From Rugamonas aquatica (GTDB lineage Bacteria > Pseudomonadota > Gammaproteobacteria > Burkholderiales > Burkholderiaceae_D), in contig NZ_WHUG01000001.1 of the NCBI RefSeq assembly GCF_009380215.1, positions 124,001 through 188,000 of the forward strand: a stretch of DNA of 64,000 nt, given 5' to 3'. Each line of letters begins with the position of its first letter. The first letter of the stretch is position 1. The notes beneath the pieces were generated by a model. The model had not been told where the DNA came from. It searched no databases and worked only from the letters and a program-made list of their open reading frames with translations. Of this stretch, positions 43,198 through 53,100 are shown in pieces. A program made the translations under genes and the position numbers.

Positions 43198-44463
43198 TTA
43201 TGTTCTCCCGGCCTCGTTCGGCGGCAGGCGTAGCAGCAGCGTCAGCGCGATCAGGAATGCGGTGGCATCGACCAGCAAGAACCGTATCCAGCCGATGTGC
43301 GCGATCCAGGCGGGCAGGAGCAGCAGCGTTATCGTCGCGAACAGGCGCCCCAGTCCGTACAGCAGCGCGTAGTCGGTGGCGGCGCGGCGCTGGTCGGCCC
43401 ATCCGAGGATCAGGCTGGCCAGCACCACGTAGAGCGCGGCGGCTGCGGCGCTGCTGGCAATTGCCGCGGCGATCGCCAGATCCTGCTGCTGGTTCCAGTA
43501 GGCGGCGGCCAGCAGCAAGGTCGCGCAGATGCCGAATCCTGCCGCCCACCACGCCACTACGCGCGCCGGCCAGCGTCGGCACAGCCAGGGCGTGAACAGG
43601 CAGGCGATGGCGTTCGCCAGCGGCGTGATGGTGCCCAGCAGCCAGGCGATGCGCGCCAGCGGCACGCCCATGTCGGTCAGCAGCAGGCGGTTGAAACTGA
43701 ACAGTGCCAGCAGGCTGCACGTGACGAGGGTGACGCGCAGCAGCCGTTGCCGCAAGACCTGGTCGCGCAGGGCCGAGCGCAGGCTGGACGGGTTGGCCTG
43801 TCCCGCCGCGTTGGCGCGATGAGCTGCCGTGCGGCCGCCGCGTTCCCGCACCGACAGGCTGCGCACCGGCACGCAGGCCAGCGCCAGTATGGCGGCGATG
43901 CACAACAGGCTGTCTTGCCATTGCAAGCGCGCGTATTCGCCGACGATGACGCCGCCGCCCACAAAGACGCCTATGGAAATCCCGCCCATCTTGGCCGCCG
44001 CCGCGCGTGCGCGGTGCGCGGCGTTGACGTGCTCGACGCAGAAGGCATCCACCGCCAGATCGGTGGTCGCCACCGCAGCGGTGGCGACGCAGGCCAGGAT
44101 CAGCGTAGGCCACCATGACGTGGTCGGCATCGGCATGCCGGCCATGGTGACCACCGCCAGCAGCGCCAGTGCCTGCATGCTCAAGATCCAGCCGCTGCGA
44201 TGCCGCAGCCATGGCCAGCGCAAGCGGTCCACCCAGGGCGCCCACAAGAATGCCAGGCCGAAGGGTATCAGCACCAGAAACAGCCCGCGCATATCGCGCA
44301 GGGGGATGCCCTGGCCGCGCAGCACCGGTCCCAGGCCTTGCAGAAAGCCCATGATGGTGCCCAGCGCCAGGTAGATCACCACTATCGCGCCGAGGATGGG
44401 CCAGGTATGGCTTGGGCGCGCGGCCGGCGCTTTGACGGCGCCGTCTACGATCGTGTCGAGCAT
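43198..44463 (-). CDS. MFS permease, probable siderophore transporter (YbtX/RhtX-like)
   Basis: This 421-residue protein has about 12 membrane segments and an AmpG/RhtX-like N-terminal half (YLALGTIMGFLQGLGPVLRGQGIPL, FLWAPWVDRLRWPWLRHRSGWIL, TDLAVDAFCVEHV). An AAGGA ribosome site precedes the ATG. It follows the TonB receptor gene by 13 bases. MFS proteins of this type carry siderophores across the inner membrane (RhtX, FptX) or are found in yersiniabactin loci (YbtX). Import versus export cannot be settled from sequence. Confidence 0.8.
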   Translation of the reverse strand: MLDTIVDGAVKAPAARPSHTWPILGAIVVIYLALGTIMGFLQGLGPVLRGQGIPLRDMRGLFLVLIPFGLAFLWAPWVDRLRWPWLRHRSGWILSMQALALLAVVTMAGMPMPTTSWWPTLILACVATAAVATTDLAVDAFCVEHVNAAHRARAAAAKMGGISIGVFVGGGVIVGEYARLQWQDSLLCIAAILALACVPVRSLSVRERGGRTAAHRANAAGQANPSSLRSALRDQVLRQRLLRVTLVTCSLLALFSFNRLLLTDMGVPLARIAWLLGTITPLANAIACLFTPWLCRRWPARVVAWWAAGFGICATLLLAAAYWNQQQDLAIAAAIASSAAAAALYVVLASLILGWADQRRAATDYALLYGLGRLFATITLLLLPAWIAHIGWIRFLLVDATAFLIALTLLLRLPPNEAGRT

Positions 44464-44476
44464 GGCGGTCCTTTCC

Positions 44477-46687
44477 TTAAAATTGTTTGATGGCGCCGAG
44501 ACCGAGCTCGCGGCCTTGGCCCGGGCGGACTGAATTCACGCCGGCCGACCAGGCTTGTCCGGTCATGGCGTAGGTCCGGTTGGCGAGGTTGTTGGCGTAG
44601 GTGTAGAGGTTCCAGTCCCGATGTTGCCAGCTCAGGCGGGCGTTCAGCAGCGCGTAGCCGGGCAGGTAGAAACTCTGCTTGATGTCGGCGCTGCGCTGGC
44701 TCACGAACTGCCAGCCGACGTTGCTTTTGAGCTGACCGGCAAGTCCGAACAGCCGGGTGTCGGCGGTGTAGTCGGCAGCCAGGTCGATGCTGTACTTGGG
44801 GACGTTGGGCAGTGGGGCGCCGCTCTTCGCGCCGGACAGGTGTTGTGGCGGCACGTGGGCCAGCTTGCCGTTGGTGTATCCCAGGCCGGCGCGCAGGTGC
44901 AGACGCGGCGTGGCCTGTGCTTCCAGTTCCAGCTCCGCGCCCTGGCTGCGGTAGTCCAGCGATACCGGACGCAACAGCGCCTGGCTGGGATCGAAGACGA
45001 CCAGGTGGCCGTTCTTCACGTCGTTGTAGAACACGGCCGCGCGCACATCCAGGCCGGCCGCCAGCGCGCGGGATTTGAAGCCGGCTTCGTAAGTCCAGTT
45101 GCTGGATTCGGGGAAGGCCGGCTCCAGCTTGCCGCGCGGGCTGCTGGTGGACAGCGCCGAGTAGCCTGGAGCGGAGGCGCCACGTGCCGCTGTGGCGTAG
45201 AACAGCGTACCACGCTTGTCGTCGTGCGATAGTCCCAGCCGTCCGGTCAGGAGATTGGCGTCCAGTTCTTCCCTGCCGTCAAAATGCGGCACGACCATGG
45301 GATTGCCGTTGCCGTCGAAGACATAGCTCGCGGACTTGTGCTCGGTCGTGTAGCGCAGGCCGGCGATGCCGCTGATGTTGGCGGCCAGTGGCACGTTGGC
45401 CTCGCCGAACAGCGAGGTGCTGCCGGTGCGCGTGCGGTTGTACTGGCGGCCGTTCTGGGTGCTGACGAAGCTGAACGCGGCCGGCGAGGCGCGCGCCACG
45501 GTCGTGTTGTCGAAGTCCGAGCGGAAGTAATTCAGGCCCGCCGTCCATTGCAGCGCGCTGTCGGCCGGCGCGTTCAGGCGCAACTCCTGCATCATGGTTT
45601 TTTCATGCAGGTTCATCGAGCTCATGTCCGCACCCGGCACGTTGAATGTTGCCGCCGGCCGGTGCGTCATGGCGACGCTGATCAGCGCGTCGCTCAGGTC
45701 GAAGACCTGGCGGTTGCTGGAGTCCTGGTAGCTGCTGACCGCCGTCAATTTGAACAACGGGAAATCGTGTTCCAGCCGGATGCTGGCGCCGCTGTCGCGC
45801 CATTGCCCCAGCGTCTCGGTGTCTTGCGCGATTTGCGGAAAGGCTGGATTTTCCCGCCAGACGAAGCGCGACACGCTGCTGCGCGTCTGATCCTGGAAGA
45901 CCATCGCGCTGACCAGCGTGCGGTCATCCACGCCCCACAGCAGCGAGGCGCGCGCCACACCCAGGCGCACGGCGCCATCCCTGGTCCCGGTCGAAAGATT
46001 CGGTATCCGGCCATCCTGGTCGGCATAGCGCACCGCCAGCCGCACCGCCACTTTGTCCGCCAGCGGCGTGTTCGCCACCACATCGGTGGATACGTGGCCG
46101 TGTTCGCCCAACTCCAGCGTGGTGCTGAAACTGCGCTTGAACTCGGGCGCGTTCGGGATGATCTGGATCGCGCCGCCCTGCGTGTTGCGGCCGAACAGCG
46201 TGCCTTGCGGGCCGCGCAGGACTTCGACCCGCTCCACATCGAGCAGGTTGGGCGAGGCGCCGGTGGCGGCGCGCGGCACGTCGTTCAGGTACACCACGAC
46301 CGAGCTGTCGTCGCTGGACAGCGGCATGAAGGAACCCACGCCGCGTATGGTGAACACGTTGCTGTAGGTTGTCCCCAGATCGACGAAGCTGAGATTGGGC
46401 ACGCTGCGGGCCAGGCTGGCATTGCTCTGGCCGGGGCTGATGCGCCAACTCAAGTCCTCAGCGGTGAAGGCTTGAAGGCTGATCGGCACCGAGTAATCGG
46501 GCTCGTCATGCCGTCTGGCGCTGACGTTGATGGTTTCCAGTTGCTTGGTTTGAGCGGTTGAAGCGGGCTGCGGGTCGTCGGCCCTGGCTGGCTGGATCAG
46601 GGCCAGGCCGATGCCGAAGAGGCAAGGGCCGGCCAAGCGGAACGGAATACGGGACGACAACGGATGCTGCCAACTATCTGCACTCAT
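44477..46687 (-). CDS. TonB-dependent siderophore receptor (FyuA-like)
   Basis: This is a 736-residue outer-membrane receptor with a signal peptide ending ARADD, a TonB-box region (LETINVSARR) and a plug domain (LSFVDLGTTYSNVFTIRGVGSFM, VVYLNDVPR, VERVEVLRGPQGTLFGRNTQGGAIQI). The beta-barrel ends RELGLGAIKQF with a terminal Phe. The plug features resemble FyuA-type receptors. It sits 12 bases after the second ABC gene, within the Fur-associated operon, so it probably recognises the siderophore made by this cluster. Confidence 0.9.
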   Translation of the reverse strand: MSADSWQHPLSSRIPFRLAGPCLFGIGLALIQPARADDPQPASTAQTKQLETINVSARRHDEPDYSVPISLQAFTAEDLSWRISPGQSNASLARSVPNLSFVDLGTTYSNVFTIRGVGSFMPLSSDDSSVVVYLNDVPRAATGASPNLLDVERVEVLRGPQGTLFGRNTQGGAIQIIPNAPEFKRSFSTTLELGEHGHVSTDVVANTPLADKVAVRLAVRYADQDGRIPNLSTGTRDGAVRLGVARASLLWGVDDRTLVSAMVFQDQTRSSVSRFVWRENPAFPQIAQDTETLGQWRDSGASIRLEHDFPLFKLTAVSSYQDSSNRQVFDLSDALISVAMTHRPAATFNVPGADMSSMNLHEKTMMQELRLNAPADSALQWTAGLNYFRSDFDNTTVARASPAAFSFVSTQNGRQYNRTRTGSTSLFGEANVPLAANISGIAGLRYTTEHKSASYVFDGNGNPMVVPHFDGREELDANLLTGRLGLSHDDKRGTLFYATAARGASAPGYSALSTSSPRGKLEPAFPESSNWTYEAGFKSRALAAGLDVRAAVFYNDVKNGHLVVFDPSQALLRPVSLDYRSQGAELELEAQATPRLHLRAGLGYTNGKLAHVPPQHLSGAKSGAPLPNVPKYSIDLAADYTADTRLFGLAGQLKSNVGWQFVSQRSADIKQSFYLPGYALLNARLSWQHRDWNLYTYANNLANRTYAMTGQAWSAGVNSVRPGQGRELGLGAIKQF

Positions 46688-46699
46688 ACTGCATAACCT

Positions 46700-48460
46700 T
46701 TATGTGGACTCATTGGAAAGAAGGCGCGCGTACGCGCCCTGACGCGCCAGTAATTCGGCGTGATTGCCTTGCTCGACGACGCGCCCGTGCTCCAGCACGA
46801 GAATGCGGTCGGCCTGGCGTATCGTGGACGGGCGGTGCGCGATCAGCAAAATGCCGTGTCCGGCGCGCAGGGTGTCGAGCGCCTTGTGCAGGGCCAGCTC
46901 GCCGACGGTGTCGATGTGCGAGGTTGCTTCGTCCAGCACCAGAATCGGCGCCTGTTGCAGCAGCGCGCGCGCAATCGCGATGCGCTGCGCCTGGCCGCCG
47001 GACAGACGGCTGGCGCGCACGCCGCACGGTGTGTCGTAACCCTGCGGCAGGCGGCAGATGAAGTCATGCGCCTGCGCCAGCCGGGCCACCCGTTCCACGT
47101 CGGCCATGCTGGCGTCGGGACGGCCGAGGCGGATATTGTTGGCGACGCTGTCTTCGAACAGGTAGACATCCTGCGGCACATAGGCCACCGTCTGGCGCAG
47201 CTTGGCCAGCGACAGGTCGCGGATATCCGTGTCGCCGATGCAGATCTGTCCGGCCTGCACGTCGAAGAAGCGCAGCATCAGCTTGCCGCAGGTGCTCTTG
47301 CCGACGCCGGATGCGCCGACCAGCGCGACGATCTCGCCGGGCCGCAATTCGAAATCTACGCCGTGCAGCACCTGGCGCTCCGCATAGCTGAAGCCGACCT
47401 GACGGAAGTTCAGCGTGGCGTTGCCGGGCGTGGCGTGGCCGGTGTCCGGTATGCGCTCGGGCAGCTCCAGCACATGGAGGATGCGTTGCGCCGCCGCCTT
47501 CAACTCGCCCAGCTTGCGGGCGCTTTGGGCTAGTTCGGCCAGCGGCACAGCAGCCGTGGCGGCCAGCACCAGCACCAGCGGCAGCAGGGCGGGAGGCACG
47601 CTCAGGTTGAGCACCAGATGCCCCGCAGCCCAAGCCACCAGCACGACCGCGCCGGCTTGCAGCAATTCGATGGCTGCCTGTTCAAGGCCGGCGCGGGCGG
47701 CGTACTTCTTCTGCGCCGTCTGCAAGCTCTGCACGTTCGACGCCAGCTTGTGCAGCCAGCGGTCCTCTTGCCCGAACACGGCGAATTCCTTCCGCCCCTG
47801 CAAGCCTTCCGCCACGTCGGCATTGAGCCGCGACTGCACGGCCGCCAGCTGCCGGCCCTGGACTTCTGCGCGCCATCCCAGCCACAGCGGCACGGAGGCC
47901 AGCAAAGGCAGCAGCGGCAGCCAGGCCAGCGCCAACAGCGGATCGATCAAGGCCAGCAGCAGCAAGGCGAACAGCGGCAGCAGCACGGCCGCCAGCAGGT
48001 CGCCGAGGAAGTGGGCGAAGAAGTGTTCCATCGTTTGCGCATCCTGGGTCGCGATGCTGGCCAGGTCGCCGCTGCGGGTGCCGGGCAGCGGGGCGGCCCG
48101 CTCCAGACCGGAGTAGATGCCGACTTGCAGGGTTTCGATCAGCGCGAAGGCCAGCCGGTGCGACACGTCGGCCTGCCACCAGCGCGCCAGCGCGCCGGCG
48201 ATTACCGTCGCCGCCAGCGCCACCAGATAGAGCGGCTCCGGCGCCTGGCCGGCGCAAGCGAGTCCGGTCAGCCAAGCGCCCAGCGCCAGGCAGCCGATGA
48301 TGCCGGCCTGGGACAGCACGCTGGCGCACAACGTCAGGCTCAGCAGGCGGCTTTGCGTGCGCGCCAGCTGCACCAGCGCCAGATAGGCGGCGATGCGTTC
48401 GCGCCATGCGGGCCGGCCGCTGCGGCTCAATTGCGGCGATATGCCTAAGACCTCATCCAT
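46700..48460 (-). CDS. ABC transporter, fused permease and ATPase (half transporter B)
   Basis: This 586-residue protein has six N-terminal membrane segments and a C-terminal ATPase: Walker A ALVGASGVGKSTCGKL, signature SRLSGGQAQRIAIARAL, Walker B PILVLDEATSHID, H-loop LLIAHRPSTI. It overlaps the partner half-transporter gene by eight bases, so a heterodimer is likely. The closest functional analogues are YbtQ/IrtB siderophore transporters; CydCD-like thiol exporters share the architecture. The siderophore context favours the former. Confidence 0.88.
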   Translation of the reverse strand: MDEVLGISPQLSRSGRPAWRERIAAYLALVQLARTQSRLLSLTLCASVLSQAGIIGCLALGAWLTGLACAGQAPEPLYLVALAATVIAGALARWWQADVSHRLAFALIETLQVGIYSGLERAAPLPGTRSGDLASIATQDAQTMEHFFAHFLGDLLAAVLLPLFALLLLALIDPLLALAWLPLLPLLASVPLWLGWRAEVQGRQLAAVQSRLNADVAEGLQGRKEFAVFGQEDRWLHKLASNVQSLQTAQKKYAARAGLEQAAIELLQAGAVVLVAWAAGHLVLNLSVPPALLPLVLVLAATAAVPLAELAQSARKLGELKAAAQRILHVLELPERIPDTGHATPGNATLNFRQVGFSYAERQVLHGVDFELRPGEIVALVGASGVGKSTCGKLMLRFFDVQAGQICIGDTDIRDLSLAKLRQTVAYVPQDVYLFEDSVANNIRLGRPDASMADVERVARLAQAHDFICRLPQGYDTPCGVRASRLSGGQAQRIAIARALLQQAPILVLDEATSHIDTVGELALHKALDTLRAGHGILLIAHRPSTIRQADRILVLEHGRVVEQGNHAELLARQGAYARLLSNEST

Positions 48461-50186
48461 GTTCGGCTCCCGTTGTTTCGGTGGTTTGCTGGGCGGCGTA
48501 CAGGCGGGCGTAGGCCCCGTTCCGCGCTATCAATTGCTGGTGGTTGCCCTGTTCGACGATGCGGCCGCGTTCCATCACCAGGATGCGGTCGGCGCGTTGC
48601 AGCGTATCCAGGCGATGGGCGATGACCAGCAGGCTGCGCCGCCCGGTGTAGCGGGCGATGGCGGCGCTGATCGCTTCCTCGCTGGCCGCTTCCACATGCG
48701 CGGTGGCTTCGTCGAGCACGAGGATGGGCGCGTCCTTCAGCCACGCCCGCGCCAATGCCAGGCGCTGCCGCTGGCCGCCGGAAAGCGCGTTGCCGCGCTC
48801 GCCGATCTCGGTCGCGTAGGCTTGCGGCATGCGCAGGATTTCCTCGTGCAGGCCGGCCAGACGAGTCGCCTCATACATGGCCTCGATGCTGGCGTGCGGA
48901 TCGGCCAGCAGCAGATTGGACGTGATGGTGCCGGAGAAGAGCGTGCTGTCTTGCAGCACCGCGCTGAAGTAGGCGCGCCATTGCTCTTGCGAGTAGCGCC
49001 GCATGGACCGGCCGCCCAGGCTGATCTCGCCCTGTTGCGGCGCTGCGAAGCCCAAGGCCAGCGCGGCCAGCGTCGATTTGCCGGCGCCGGAGGCGCCGAC
49101 CACGGCGACGAATTCCCGCTCCCCGATGGTGAAATTCAGGTCGCTCACGGCCGACTCGGCGTTGGCGGGCCAGCTGAAATGCACGCCTTCGAAGCGCAGC
49201 GCATACGAGGTCGACGCCGTGCTCGGTTGCGCTGGAGGCTGCCATTGCGGCGGCGTTTGGGTGTGAGCCTCCAGCAGCGCGGTGACCGGCTTGATCGCGC
49301 TGGCGGCGCCCCAGGCCGTGTGGAAGCCTTTGTCCAGGCTGTCGAGCGGGCGGAAGCTTTCACGCGCCAGGAACAGGATGATGAGCAGGCTGTCCAGAGC
49401 GAGGCTGCCGTTCGCGCTGCGCACCACGTTCATGCCCAGCACCAGCGCGACCGCGCCCAGGCCGAACAGCCCGGTCAGGCCGTTGCGCATCAGGACCAGG
49501 TACAGCACCGACATCGCCTGCTGCCGCAGCGCGTGCGCGTGGCCGGCCAGCACACGGCGTCGGGCCGCGCTGGCGCCGCAGGCCTTCAGGGTTTCCACGC
49601 CCTGCAGGCTGTCTTGCAGATAGGCGGCGAAGCGGCCCATGCTGCCGAACAAGCCGGTGGCCTGCGGGCGGCGCCAGCGCAGCCAGAGCCGGTCGGACAC
49701 GGGCAGGGCGAGGGCGCACACGGCCAGCACCAGCGCCGAGGCCGGGTCCAGCCAGGCCAGGTAGGCGATGATCGCGCCGCAGCCGAGCAGTGCCCCGAAC
49801 AGCGCCGGAATATAGCGGCTGTAGTAGGTCTCCAGCGCTTGCACGCCGTTGATGAGCGTGTTTTGCAACTCCGCCTCGTTGACTCCGGCCGGCGCCCGCA
49901 GCGCCGGTTCAAGCAGCTCGGCGCGCAGGCGGAACTTGACCGTTGCGGCAGCCCGTTGCGCGGCGCGCTCGCTGATCCACATCAGCAGCGTGCGTACCAC
50001 GGCCAGCGCGGCATACGCGGCCAGCCACACCAGCCAGTCGGGATCGCGCTGGTACAGTGCGCGCACCGCCATCGCCAGGCACAGGGCCTGGGCGACGTAG
50101 CTGGCCGTCACCAGCAGATTGCTGCCGATGCAGGCCAGTATGGCGGCGAGGAAGCGTTGCGCGAGGCGCCACAATGGAAGGTTCAT
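48453..50186 (-). CDS. ABC transporter, fused permease and ATPase (half transporter A)
   Basis: This is a 577-residue protein with N-terminal transmembrane helices and a C-terminal ATPase: Walker A AVVGASGAGKSTLAAL, signature NALSGGQRQRLALARAW, Walker B PILVLDEATAHVE and LLVIAHRLDTL. It starts three bases after the large biosynthetic fusion stops and overlaps the second half transporter, so the three are cotranscribed. It is probably the YbtP/IrtA-like partner that moves the siderophore or its iron complex across the inner membrane. Confidence 0.88.
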   Translation of the reverse strand: MNLPLWRLAQRFLAAILACIGSNLLVTASYVAQALCLAMAVRALYQRDPDWLVWLAAYAALAVVRTLLMWISERAAQRAAATVKFRLRAELLEPALRAPAGVNEAELQNTLINGVQALETYYSRYIPALFGALLGCGAIIAYLAWLDPASALVLAVCALALPVSDRLWLRWRRPQATGLFGSMGRFAAYLQDSLQGVETLKACGASAARRRVLAGHAHALRQQAMSVLYLVLMRNGLTGLFGLGAVALVLGMNVVRSANGSLALDSLLIILFLARESFRPLDSLDKGFHTAWGAASAIKPVTALLEAHTQTPPQWQPPAQPSTASTSYALRFEGVHFSWPANAESAVSDLNFTIGEREFVAVVGASGAGKSTLAALALGFAAPQQGEISLGGRSMRRYSQEQWRAYFSAVLQDSTLFSGTITSNLLLADPHASIEAMYEATRLAGLHEEILRMPQAYATEIGERGNALSGGQRQRLALARAWLKDAPILVLDEATAHVEAASEEAISAAIARYTGRRSLLVIAHRLDTLQRADRILVMERGRIVEQGNHQQLIARNGAYARLYAAQQTTETTGAEHG

Positions 50187-50189
50187 GGT

Positions 50190-53100
50190 CTATGGCTCCA
50201 GGTCGGCCAGGATGCAATGCACGGGCAGGCCCTTGAGCGCGCGCAGTTGCGGCGTCTGGAATCCTTGCTGGCGCAGAAGATCCTGGAAGAAATCGGCGCG
50301 GTAGCACTCGCCCGCGCTGGTCAGGCCCAGCATCTGCGCGCCGAACAGGCGCTGCATGGTTTCGGTGTGCGGCGCGGCTTCGCTCAGCATGAAGTCGCAC
50401 AGCACCAGGCGGCCGCCGGGTTTCAGGCAGGCGCGCGCGCGGGCCAGCAGTTCGCGGCAATGCGCCGTGTCGAAGTGGTGCAGGATCTGGCTCATGATGA
50501 CCAGGTCGTATTTGTCCGGCAGCGACAGTTCGAACAGGTCGGCGGCGACAAAACTGGACCGCTCAGCCATGCCGAATTCCTGCGCTTGCGCTTCGAACTT
50601 CGGACGCGATGCCGGCCAGTCGACGCCGCACACGCTGGCATCGTCGAACTGCTGCGCCACGGTGAAGCCGTAGATGCCGCTGCTGCACGCCAGGTCGAGG
50701 ATGGCGAGCTGCTTCTCGCCCTGGCGCCAGTCCTTCAGCAAGCCGGACACGCGGGCCGCCGTGGTGCGGCTGGTGTTCTGGATGCCGGCCGCGTATTGCT
50801 CCCAGTACGGATGGTTGGCAATCTCCAGGCTGGCCGGCAGCACGCTCTGGCCGGCCACCACGGCGGCTTTGAAGTCGCGGAAGGTTTCCCACATCAGGTC
50901 GTCGGTGTAGACCTGGGACAGGCCGCCGACGTAGTAGGCCGAACTGCGCACCAGGAAGCGCTGCGATTGCGGCGTCAGCGCGTAGTCCTTGGCGGGCGAT
51001 TCGGCTGCCAGCAGTTTCAGGCCGGCCAGCGCGTCCAGCAGTACGCGCATGCCGCGTGCATTGGCGCCGCTTTCCTGCGCCAGCTGGACGGAGGTCTTGG
51101 GGCCGCTTGCCAGCAGGTCGAACACGCCCAGCTGGATGGCGGCGCGCAGCACGCCGGCGCGTTCCACCCCGGTCAGTATTTCGAGGATGGACTGGGCCGA
51201 CAACTCGCCCGCCGGCCGTGGCTCGGCTTCGGTGTGCACGTGCTTGAGCAGGGCGGCCTTGTCCACTTTGCCGGACGGGGCGATGGGGAATTGCTCGTGG
51301 TAGCTGACCGAGTCTAACGATTTATACCGTTCCAGCCCCAGGTCGTTCAGCAGGTAGTGGTTGAGCGCCGCCATGTCCGGCGCGGTGGCTCCGCCGCGCA
51401 GCACCAGGCAGGCGTGCAGGCGCAGTTGGGTGGAGGTTGCCACCGGCAGCAGCACGGCGTCGGCGATGGAGGCGTGGCCGTGCAGCAGGTTTTCAATCTC
51501 CGGCAGATTCAGCTTGATGCCGGAGCGCACCACCGTGTCCGCGCGGCGGCCGACGATGCGCAGGCGGCCGTTTTCGTCCAGCATGCCGCGGTCGCCGGTT
51601 TTTACCCAGCCTTCGGGATCGCGGTAGCGGCTGTCGAGGTCGGGGGCGCCAAAATAGCCCATCGGCGTCATCGGACCCAGCGCCCAGATCTCGCCTTCCT
51701 GTTGCGGCGGCAGCGGCTGGCCCTGTTCGTCGACGATACGCACCGTCACCACGCTGCTGTCGGGAATGCCGACGGTGTTGACGGTGGTGTCGAAATCGTC
51801 CTCCAGCGCGGTGTGGCAGGCGACGCCGTCGGCCGAGCCGTAGGATTGAATCAGCGCGCAACCGATTTGCGTACGCACGCGCCGCGCCGTTTCCGCGCTG
51901 AGCGCCGAGCCGCCGCTGACGATGGCCTTCAGCGCGGGCAGGCGGAACGGCTGGTCCCCTTGCAGCAGTTCGCAGTTCAGCAGCATGTCCACCATGTTCG
52001 GCCCGGCGAACATGTGGGTGACTTCGCGCCGCGCCGCCAGGTGCAGCACCTGTTCGGGCTGGAAGCGTTCGCAATTGATCAGCGTGCCGCCGAAGGCCGC
52101 CAGCGCGCACGAGGTGCCCAGCGAACCGAACGGCGACGCCAGCGGCACGCAGAACAGTGCGCGCATGTCGGCCGGCCGTGCGCCCAGGCTGGTCAGGTAG
52201 TTGGCCTGGCCGCCCAGCAGGTTGTTGTGCGAGTAGGCGATCAGCTTGGGTTCGGATTCGGAACCGGACGAGGCGATCAGGCGGGCCGCGCCGTTCGGGT
52301 CTATCGTGCCTGCGCGGTAGTCGTAGGCGGGCTGGTCCCAGGCGGCGTCGAGGTCGCCCCAGTCGCCATACTGCGTGCCGTGCACCAGCACCGCTTGCAG
52401 CTCGGGCAGATCGGCGCGGATGCCGTCGATCAGCGCTGCGTAGTCGGCGTCGCCGACCTGACGTTGGCAGATCAGGACTTTGGCGCGGGATTTCCTGAGG
52501 ATCAGGCGGCTCTCGTGGGCTTTGCGGCCCAGCGGGAAGGGCAGGACGATGGCGCCCAGTGCGGCGGCGGCCATGTCGGCCGCGCAGCCGCGCCAGCCAT
52601 TCGGCAGGTTGACGGCGACCACGTCGCCGCTGCCGACGTTCAGGCGGGCCAGCGCGGTGGCCAGGCTCAGGCTGCGCGCGCGCAGGGCGGCGTAGCTCAG
52701 GCTTTCATCCTGGTCGCAGACGGCGATGGATTGCGGGCGTTCGTTGCAGTGCTGAAGGAAGGATGCAAACAGGTCCAGGTTTTTGTAGATGCCTGCGTCG
52801 GCCCAGGCTTGCCGTTGTTTGGCGTCGACCATATCCGTGACGTTGGCGGAGGAGGCTGTGCTGTGGTTTGTCATGGTTGGATAGATGTGTGAGTTGATGG
52901 AATTTGGCGAAATAGTCCAGGGGTTTTGAAATTGCAATAAACCGTTTTGCTGGTTTGCCAGCCCTGCGAATTGGACGTGGCCGATCACCTCGGCGGCGTT
53001 CATGGCGACGGCTTCGGCCTGCATGCCGTGCCGGCGCAGTTCTTGAAGGTTGTCGGCGCTGGACCGGGCTTGTAGCGCTTGTGCGAAGTCATCGGCAAGA

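Noticed and set aside
48393..51317. Long open frame of about 974 codons on the plus strand
   Set aside because: It is antisense to two clear ABC transporter genes and the methyltransferase end of the fusion. Its translation is Arg/Gly/Gln/His-rich with no family similarity, as expected from high GC at third codon positions.
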